Shown piece after piece: positions 57,978 through 64,000 of a stretch of 64,000 bases of DNA. Within the stretch, counting starts at the first letter, position 1, and each line of letters starts with the position of its first letter. This stretch comes from Prado023 sp963818445 (GTDB taxonomy: Bacteria; Actinomycetota; Actinomycetes; S36-B12; CAIYMF01). The notes under the pieces are model-generated. The model saw nothing but the letters and a program-made list of their open reading frames with translations. It made no database searches and was not told where the DNA came from. The stretch covers positions 62,001 through 126,000 of the forward strand of contig CAWFSG010000007.1 of assembly GCA_963818445.1 (NCBI GenBank). The letters are read 5' to 3'. The translations under genes and the position numbers were made by a program.

Positions 57978-58249
57978 CTACTGAGCACCAAGCGCATGCG
58001 CGCGAACGGCCTGCTCCAACGCCTGCTGGTCATGGATCGGGCTGGCTTGGGGGTAGCTGGTGGTCAGGAAGTGCTGGGCGTAGGGGAAGCAGGCGACTTC
58101 GAAGGGCGCGGAGCCCAGGAACTGGGCACCGAACGAGTTCTGCTCCACGACGGACGTGCGTAGAGCTTGGCGACCTCCTTGGGGGAGACTCTCCGCTCGG
58201 TCTGCGTCACGAACTCGCGACGGTGCGACGGTTCCACCCCTGATCCCAT
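57978..58249 (-). pseudogene. Short hypothetical protein, probably frameshifted
   Basis: Minus strand reads MGSGVEPSHRREFVTQTERR then VSPKEVAKLYA, and after a shift near 58155-58160 SVVEQNSFGAQFLGSAPFEV, then YAQHFLTTSYPQASP and a tail ending HALGAQ. Codon use is plausible but less GC-rich at third positions than neighbours. Family not recognised. It fills most of the 327-base gap between the GT-B-like gene and glpD. A truncated C-terminus of a larger lost gene is possible. Confidence 0.4.
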
Positions 58250-58293
58250 GCCGGGAAGCGTAGGACCTGGCCCCCGGACCCCGCATCCGGGCC

Positions 58294-60031
58294 TCAGAGG
58301 GTCGTGAGGACCCGCAGGGGCGCCACGTCGGGGGTGCGCAGTCGCACCGTCTCCGCGGACGAGTCGTCCGGTTCGAGCTCGGCGTCCTCCTCCGCGCGCG
58401 CCCGCTCGGTGTAGCTCTCGATCTCGGCGGCCATGCGCTGCTCGTCCCAGCCGAGGACCTCGCCCGTCAGTGCCGCGATCTCGGGCAGTGCGGCCAGGCC
58501 GCGGTCGCGCATCTCGTAGTTCAGGCGGGTCCGGTGCAGCATGACGTCCTCGAGGTGCAGGACCCCCTCATGCGTGGCGGCGTAGACGATCTCGGCGCGC
58601 AGGTAGGCCGGAGCGTGCTCGAGCGGTCGGGCAAGGTCTGGGCGGGCGGCGATCGCGTCCACCAGGTCACCGAGCAGCGAGCCGTAGCGATGCAGGAGGT
58701 GGTCGACCATCTGGCCGCTCCAGCCGTACGTGCGGGCCACCACGGTCGCCCGTCGCCCGAGGGCCTCGAGGCCGACGGCACCCACGAGCGGGATGCGCTC
58801 GGTGATGGAGGGCAGGTCCTTGGCCTTGTCGCCGAGCGCGAAGTCCACGGCGTCCGTGGCCATGACCCGGTAGGTGGTCAGCTTGCCGCCGGCGATCACG
58901 GTCAGGCCCGGGATCGGTGAGGCGGTCGTGTGCTCGCGCGAGATCTTGGCCGATGACGTGCCGGCCTTCGTCCCGGGCTGCAGCAGCGGGCGCAGTCCCG
59001 CCCAGGTGCCGATGATGTCGTCGCGGGTCAGGGGTCGCGCCAGGACCGTGTTCGCGTGCGTGAGGAGGTAGTCGATGTCGGCTGAGGTCGCCACGGGGTG
59101 CTGGAGCTCCTGGGTCCAGGGCGTGTCCGTGGTCCCGATCAGCCAGTACCGCGACCACGGGATGATGAACAGGACCGACTTCTCGGTCTGCAGGATGAGT
59201 CCGACCTCGCCGCGGATCCGATCGCGGGGCACGACGATGTGGATCCCCTTCGAGGCCAGCACGCGAAGTCCCCCTCCGGCGCCGGACAGCGACTCGGTCT
59301 CCTCCGTCCAGACCCCGGTCGAGTTGATCACCGCGCGGGCACGGATCCGGTGCTCACGGCCGGTCTCGAGATCCACGACGACCGCGCCGTCGACGGTGCC
59401 GGCCTCGTCCTTCGTGAGCTCCACGAGCTGGGTGCGCGAGGCGGCCAGGGCCCCGTAGGCCGCGGCCGTCCGGATCAGGGTGAGGACCAGCCGGGCATCG
59501 TCGACCGAGGCATCCCAGTACTGCAGGGCGCCCACGGCTGCATCGTGGCGCAGGTCGGGGAACCGACGCAGCATGCCCTTGCGGGACAGGTGCCGGTGGA
59601 AGGGCAGGGCCCGACGGCGCCCGGAGGCGGTTGCCAGGGTGTCGTAGAGGGCAACGCCCGCCCCGACGTAGGCGCGCTCCCAGATCCGGTGCTCCAGCGG
59701 GTAGAGGAATGCCACCGGCTCGGACCAGGTGCGGTGCGAGCTGGTTGATCAGCAGGTCGCGCTCCGTGAGGGCCTCGTGGACGAGGTGGAAGTCGAGCAT
59801 CTGCAGGTAGCGCAGGCCGCCATGGACGAGCTTGGAGGAGCGGCTCGACGTCCCGCTCGCCCAGTCCTGGGCCTCCACGATGCCGACGCGCAGACCGCGG
59901 GTGGCGGCCTCCAGCGCCACGCCAGCCCCGGTCACCCCGCCCCCGATGACGAGGATGTCGAGCCCGTCGGCGTCGCTCATCTTGGCCAGGGCCTCGGTGC
60001 GGGACGCGGGGGTCATGATGGAGGTCAACAT
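58294..60031 (-). pseudogene. glpD: Glycerol-3-phosphate dehydrogenase, FAD-dependent (frameshifted)
   Basis: Oxidises glycerol-3-phosphate to DHAP at the membrane. Starts MLTSIMTPASRTEALAKM, preceded by AAGGAG. FAD motif DILVIGGGVTGAGVALEAAT and SSRSSKLVHGGLRYLQ. The frame breaks at 59719-59725 (one extra base; HLVEPVAFLYPLE restored). The rest is intact: RAVINSTGVWTEET, TAGLRP-like WAGLRPLLQPG, IAGGKLTTYRVMA and the C-terminal helical cap. One base over. Palindromes upstream suggest local control. Confidence 0.92.
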
Positions 60032-60098
60032 GGGTGGGGCTCCTTGCCTCGGCTATGAGTCCATCATCGACCGGGGCTGCTCACATGTGTAACACTGA

Positions 60099-60112
60099 TG
60101 CACGAACGTGCA
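60099..60112. promoter_or_regulatory. Perfect 14-bp palindrome upstream of glpD
   Basis: TGCACGAACGTGCA, 68 bases upstream of the glpD ATG. It closely resembles the SorC-type palindrome at 50541 (TGCACATCTGTGCA). A second palindrome CACATGTG lies next to it (60082-60089). Confidence 0.55.
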
Positions 60113-60190
60113 GCGGGCGAGGTGGGGCGTGGTCGAACGTGAAGGGTCCAGACGCGTGACCGCCACCAGGTACCACCTGCAGGACGAGCA

Positions 60191-60985
60191 TCAGCGCATC
60201 GCCCTGCGGTAGGCCGCCGGCGCAATGCCGGTATCGCGGACGAACCGCTCATAGAACCGGCTCGTCGACCCGAACCCGGCGCGCAGCGCGATCTCGCTCG
60301 TGGTCGCGTCGGTCGAGATGAGCAGCCGCTGGGCCTCGGCGACGCGGCACTGCGCGAGGTACTCGCCGATCGTGACGCCCATCTCACGGCGGAAGACCGC
60401 GGCTGCAGTGCTCGGGTGCAGGTGCACGGCGCCGGCGACGTCCGCGACGGCCAACGGCTCGCGGAAGTGGGTCGCGACGTGCGAGGCCATCTCGGTGGCC
60501 GGGCCGTGGGCGCTGCTCGGGGCGCTCGCGTTGCAGACGGTGGCAGCGCGCACCAGGCAGGCCTGGGCCTCGAGTCGCACCGCGCGGGTGAGCGCAGGTG
60601 AGGCGCCGATGTCGCGCTGCCAGGAGCCCATGGTCGCCTCGAGCCCGGGCGGGGCGTCGAACGTCGACAGGTCGCCGCGCAGCATGCTGCCGCTGAACGC
60701 CGCGGGCAGGGTCCATGCGAGCACCTCGACGAGGGGCACCGTCAGCCACGCCACGGTCACGCCGTCGTCATGGTCGGCCACCCGGTGGGGGAGCCCGGCC
60801 CAGAACACCGCGCACGAACGGTCGGTCAGGTCGTGGCGCCTGCCGGCGTGCTCGAGCACTGCTGCGCCGCCCAGGGGCAGGACGAGCTCGACGTCATCGT
60901 GCCGGTGGGCGCGCGCCATCGCGGGCACGAGGGACAGGCCACACGCCAGGCCGAAGATCTCGTGCAGCGGTGCAGGCGTCCTCAC
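60191..60985 (-). CDS. AraC-family transcriptional regulator
   Basis: 264 residues from a GTG start (VRTPAPLHEIFGLACG). N-terminal cupin-like sensor (HRHDDVELVLPLGGAAVLEH). C-terminal double helix-turn-helix: AVADVAGAVHLHPSTAAAVF, then STDATTSEIALRAGFGSTSR and FYERFVRDTGIAPAAYRR. Divergent from the PhyH-type dioxygenase with 71 bases between, so it probably controls it. The effector is unknown. Confidence 0.9.
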   Translation of the reverse strand: MRTPAPLHEIFGLACGLSLVPAMARAHRHDDVELVLPLGGAAVLEHAGRRHDLTDRSCAVFWAGLPHRVADHDDGVTVAWLTVPLVEVLAWTLPAAFSGSMLRGDLSTFDAPPGLEATMGSWQRDIGASPALTRAVRLEAQACLVRAATVCNASAPSSAHGPATEMASHVATHFREPLAVADVAGAVHLHPSTAAAVFRREMGVTIGEYLAQCRVAEAQRLLISTDATTSEIALRAGFGSTSRFYERFVRDTGIAPAAYRRAMR

Positions 60986-61056
60986 GCGAGGATCCGGGAA
61001 GGATCGGCCACCATGGGAGAAGTATGCCCGGATACTGCAGCCCTAGCCTCGTCTCC

Positions 61057-61971
61057 ATGACTCAGGCCACGACTGCCACGCGCCCTGCAGAGCTCGACCG
61101 GGGGCTGCTCACGCCCGATCAGGTCGCGCAGTTCGACCGGGACGGCTATCTCGTTCTCAAGCGGCGCATCGACCCGGACCTGCTGGCCCGACTGCGCAGC
61201 GCGTCGCAGCGGTGGATGGCCGATGGGCTCGCGCGGGGTCCGCAGCCCGGCAGCGACTGGCTCTTCGCCGACCGTCCCCACGGCACGGTGATGTGGCGCG
61301 TGGACTACATCCATGGCAAGGGCGAGCCTGCCTCGCTCGAGCTGCTCGGCTCGCGTGCGGTGCTCGGGATCGCCGAGAGCCTGGCGGGCCCCGACTTCGT
61401 GCCGACGTACGAGTCGATGGTGATGAAGTCAGCGGGAGATGGCGCCCCCGTGCCGTGGCATCAGGACGCGGTGCACGCGCGGCGGCACCGGCTGTTCAAC
61501 GTGGACGTCTACCTCGATGACTCCCGCAGGGGTGCCGGTGCGCTGCACGTGATCCCGGGCTCCCAGGTCCAGCGCACCGATGCGTGCGCGCTGGCTGAGA
61601 CCTACGGCTGGGAGCTGCCCGGGGCGATCGAGGTCGAGCTCGAGGCCGGCGACGTGCTCGTGCACGACGACATGATCGTGCACGGGTCACCTCCGGCCTC
61701 GGGCAACGCGTTGCGCCGCACGATCTACTTCGAGTTCCGCGCAGCGCGCTCGATCCTCGACGACGGCCCGTGGACGCCGGAGTGGATGGATGCGCGGCTG
61801 CGGCTCATCCCGCTTGCGCTGGACGAGCGGGCGAAGTGGGTCGGTGCCGACGAGCAGTTCGAGTGGCGGGTCTCCCCGGCCCTGCGGCCCGTGGTCTCCG
61901 ACGACGTCGAGGCAGAGTTGCGCGTGGTGCACACCGCTCACACTCCCGGGGAGTGGTGCAGCGCCGGCTGA
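61057..61971 (+). CDS. Phytanoyl-CoA dioxygenase (PhyH) family protein
   Basis: 304 residues, MTQATTATRPAELDRGLLTP. Fe(II)/2-oxoglutarate oxygenase. Start motif DQVAQFDRDGYLVLKRRIDP; iron ligands WHQDAVH (His-x-Asp) and the distal His in DDMIVHGSPPASG with the 2-OG Arg in LRRTIYFEFRA. DVYLDDSRRGAGALHVIPGS is typical. The substrate may be a small metabolite or fatty acid. Faces the AraC gene, forming a sensor/enzyme pair. Confidence 0.88.
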   Translation: MTQATTATRPAELDRGLLTPDQVAQFDRDGYLVLKRRIDPDLLARLRSASQRWMADGLARGPQPGSDWLFADRPHGTVMWRVDYIHGKGEPASLELLGSRAVLGIAESLAGPDFVPTYESMVMKSAGDGAPVPWHQDAVHARRHRLFNVDVYLDDSRRGAGALHVIPGSQVQRTDACALAETYGWELPGAIEVELEAGDVLVHDDMIVHGSPPASGNALRRTIYFEFRAARSILDDGPWTPEWMDARLRLIPLALDERAKWVGADEQFEWRVSPALRPVVSDDVEAELRVVHTAHTPGEWCSAG

Positions 61972-62107
61972 ACGGCTGGCGACACCTCCGCACACCGGAT
62001 GTTCCGGGGGTTGAAACAACGACGGTGCGACCGTGGATCTGATGCCTGTCGCGCTGCTGCGCGATCGCCATCACGACACGCTCTGGATGGACCGCTACGG
62101 TGCGGAT

Positions 62108-64000
62108 ATGACTCTGGTCGCCTCGTATGGATCCTGGCCCTCCATCGTCACCGCCGCCGATGTCGTGGCCGGTGATTCGACCCCTACCGCCCTGCACGCA
62201 GCCGAGGGTGTGGTCTGGTGGAGTGAGACCCGTCCCGTCGAGTCCGGTCGGGAGGCGATCGTGCGACGGGACGCGGATGGCAGCGTCCATGAGGTGCTGC
62301 CGGCGGGGTTCAACGCGCGGACGGCGGTGCACGAGTACGGCGGCGGGGCGTGGTGGGTCGACCGCGGCACCGTGTTCGCATGCTCGTGGGAGGACCAGCG
62401 GTTGCACCGGATCGACCCAGGCGGTGATCCGGTTCCGATCTCCCCGGAGCCGCCCGCGCCCCGTTCCTGGCGGTATGCCGACGGGCGGGTGACTCCCGAT
62501 GGGCGGTGGATCGTCTGCGTGCGCGAGCGGCACGAGGGCCCGGACCCGGGGCGTGATGTCCACAACGAGCTCGTGGTGCTCCCCGTCGACGGCTCCGCGG
62601 AGCCGCGAGTGGTCTTCTCCGGCTCGGACTTCGTGGCCGCCCCGCGTGTCTCCCGTGACGGCCGCCAGCTGGCCTGGCTGGCCTGGGACCACCCGAACAT
62701 GCCGTGGGACTCCACGCAGCTGTGGGTTGGCCTGCTGGAGGAGTCCGGTGGGGTGCTGCAGCTGCGTGGCGCCCGGCGGGAGGCGGGCTCGGGCGGTGAG
62801 TCGCTGGTGCAGCCCGAGTGGGGGCGGCACGCCACCCTGTACGTCTGCTCGGATCGCAGCGACTGGTGGAACGTGCATCGGGTCGACGGGCTGGACAAGC
62901 TCACGCCGATCGATCCGGTCGAGGCCGAGGTCAGCGTCCCGGCCTGGGTCTTCGGCCAGTCGCGCTACCTGGTCCTGCCGGACGGCACGGTGGTCGCGGC
63001 CCACCCGGAGGGCCTGGACACCATCCTCACGTCCGTCCCGGAGAGCGGAGCGCGGCACGCCCAGCGGCTCGAGGGCCTGCACGTGACCGCGATCGCCCAC
63101 GACGGCGATCGCCTGGTGGGGATCGTGTCCTTCCCGGACCGGCCCGCGGAGATCCGGGCCCTGACCGACCCAGAGGTGCTGCGCCCGGGTTCCGGGGTGA
63201 CGCTGCCGACGCAGTGGGCGTCGGTGCCGACGAAGGTCACGTTCCCGACCGCTGGTGGCAGCCAGGCCCATGCCTGGGTGCACCTGCCCACCAATCCGGA
63301 TGCGCAGCCCGAGCCCGGGTCCGCCCCGCCGCTGTTGGTCGGGGTGCACGGGGGGCCGACCTGGCGGGCGAGCTCCGAGTACTCGCTCGATGTCCAGTAC
63401 TGGACGTCGCGTGGGTTCGCTGTGGCCGACGTGGACTACCGGGGCAGCACTGGCTACGGGCGAGCCTTCCGCCAGCTGCTGAACGGGCAGTGGGGTGTGG
63501 TGGATGTCGAGGATGCGTCGGCCGCCGCGCGGCACCTGGCCCGTATGGGCCTGGTCGACCCGCGACGCATGGCGATCCGCGGTGGCAGCGCGGGCGGGCT
63601 GACGACGCTGCTGGCCACGATGCTCGACGACGCCTTCGCCGCGGGGGTGTCCTACTTCGGTGTCGTGGACATGGCCGCGCTGATGGCTGACACACACAAG
63701 TTCGAGTCCCGTTACCTCGACACCATCGTCGGCCCGATGCCGGAGGCGGCCGCAGTCGTGCGCGAGCGATCGCCCATCACGCACATCGACCGGGCCCACA
63801 CCCCGACCCTGGTGATGCAGGGCCTCGAGGACGCGGTCGTCCCACCCGCGCAGGCTGAGGCGATCGTGGCTGCGCTGGCCGAACGGCGCGTCCCACACGC
63901 CTACTTACCCTTCGCCGGGGAGCAGCACGGCTTCCGGATGGCCGAGACCCAGATCCGCGCCCTCGAGGCCGAACTGTCGTTCTACGCCGAAGTCTTCGGC
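62108..64000 (+). CDS. S9-family prolyl oligopeptidase/dipeptidyl aminopeptidase-like protein, cut by window end
   Basis: Open to the last base (631 codons visible). The start is set at ATG 62108 (MTLVASYGSWPSIVTAADVV); an ATG at 62042 is in frame but weakly supported. N-terminal beta-propeller (repeats such as YADGRVTPDGRWIVCV and RVSRDGRQLAWLAW), then the hydrolase domain: VGVHGGPTW, nucleophile Ser in IRGGSAGGLTTLL, Asp in GLEDAVVPPAQ, His in GEQHGFRM. All three catalytic residues are present, so only the last few residues are missing. No signal peptide is evident. Confidence 0.9.
   Translation, partial: MTLVASYGSWPSIVTAADVVAGDSTPTALHAAEGVVWWSETRPVESGREAIVRRDADGSVHEVLPAGFNARTAVHEYGGGAWWVDRGTVFACSWEDQRLHRIDPGGDPVPISPEPPAPRSWRYADGRVTPDGRWIVCVRERHEGPDPGRDVHNELVVLPVDGSAEPRVVFSGSDFVAAPRVSRDGRQLAWLAWDHPNMPWDSTQLWVGLLEESGGVLQLRGARREAGSGGESLVQPEWGRHATLYVCSDRSDWWNVHRVDGLDKLTPIDPVEAEVSVPAWVFGQSRYLVLPDGTVVAAHPEGLDTILTSVPESGARHAQRLEGLHVTAIAHDGDRLVGIVSFPDRPAEIRALTDPEVLRPGSGVTLPTQWASVPTKVTFPTAGGSQAHAWVHLPTNPDAQPEPGSAPPLLVGVHGGPTWRASSEYSLDVQYWTSRGFAVADVDYRGSTGYGRAFRQLLNGQWGVVDVEDASAAARHLARMGLVDPRRMAIRGGSAGGLTTLLATMLDDAFAAGVSYFGVVDMAALMADTHKFESRYLDTIVGPMPEAAAVVRERSPITHIDRAHTPTLVMQGLEDAVVPPAQAEAIVAALAERRVPHAYLPFAGEQHGFRMAETQIRALEAELSFYAEVFG

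Overview
The window is a 64 kb, very GC-rich stretch of a chromosome, most likely from a high-GC actinobacterium (Actinomycetota). The grounds are the GC content, frequent GTG starts, strong AGGAGG-type ribosome sites, the gene set uppS, single-chain glyS, dusB, ppdK, dgt and dnaG, an F420/NADP-type reductase, dodecin, and an ole cluster with OleB and OleC fused. No rRNA, CRISPR array or intact insertion sequence was seen. There is one tRNA gene, tRNA-Asn(GTT).

Layout. 1-17.2 kb is mostly housekeeping: uppS (cut by the window start), glyS, dusB, two GH13 glycosidases, an ABC-2 exporter, ppdK, dgt, a YdcF-type protein and dnaG. 17.2-18.4 kb is a small scar: tRNA-Asn with a decayed tyrosine integrase next to it, and two small membrane proteins. 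18.4-25.4 kb holds trmB, an F420/NADP-type reductase, pirin, mutY, dodecin and glgB. 25.6-32.1 kb (minus) is a compact catabolic-looking operon: FGGY kinase, inositol-phosphatase-like enzyme, sphingosine-phosphate-lyase-like PLP enzyme, flavin monooxygenase and Zn-alcohol dehydrogenase. It diverges from an MFS transporter coupled to a GH2 glycosidase. 35.4-41.3 kb has a beta-propeller glycosidase, a DoxX-like protein, a CrtI/CrtISO-like oxidoreductase and a polar amino acid ABC importer. 41.5-44.6 kb has a lipase-like hydrolase and an SNF2 helicase. 44.9-49.6 kb is a complete ole operon (oleA, fused oleBC, oleD) for long-chain olefin synthesis. 49.6-58 kb is a sugar-uptake locus: SorC-type regulator with a visible operator, CRP/GlxR-like site, sugar ABC importer, galactokinase and an unassigned GT-B-like protein. 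58-64 kb carries glpD, an AraC regulator, a PhyH-type dioxygenase and an S9 peptidase cut by the window end.

The most striking global feature is that at least 15 otherwise well-preserved genes are interrupted by single-base frameshifts. Nearly all leave the gene one base too long, and several lie outside homopolymers. In most, both halves read clearly as one protein, so I annotate each as one gene with a frameshift. The pattern looks more like residual insertion errors in a long-read assembly than genome decay. The best biological leads are the galactokinase-linked GT-B-like protein and the kinase/phosphatase/PLP-lyase/FMO/ADH operon.
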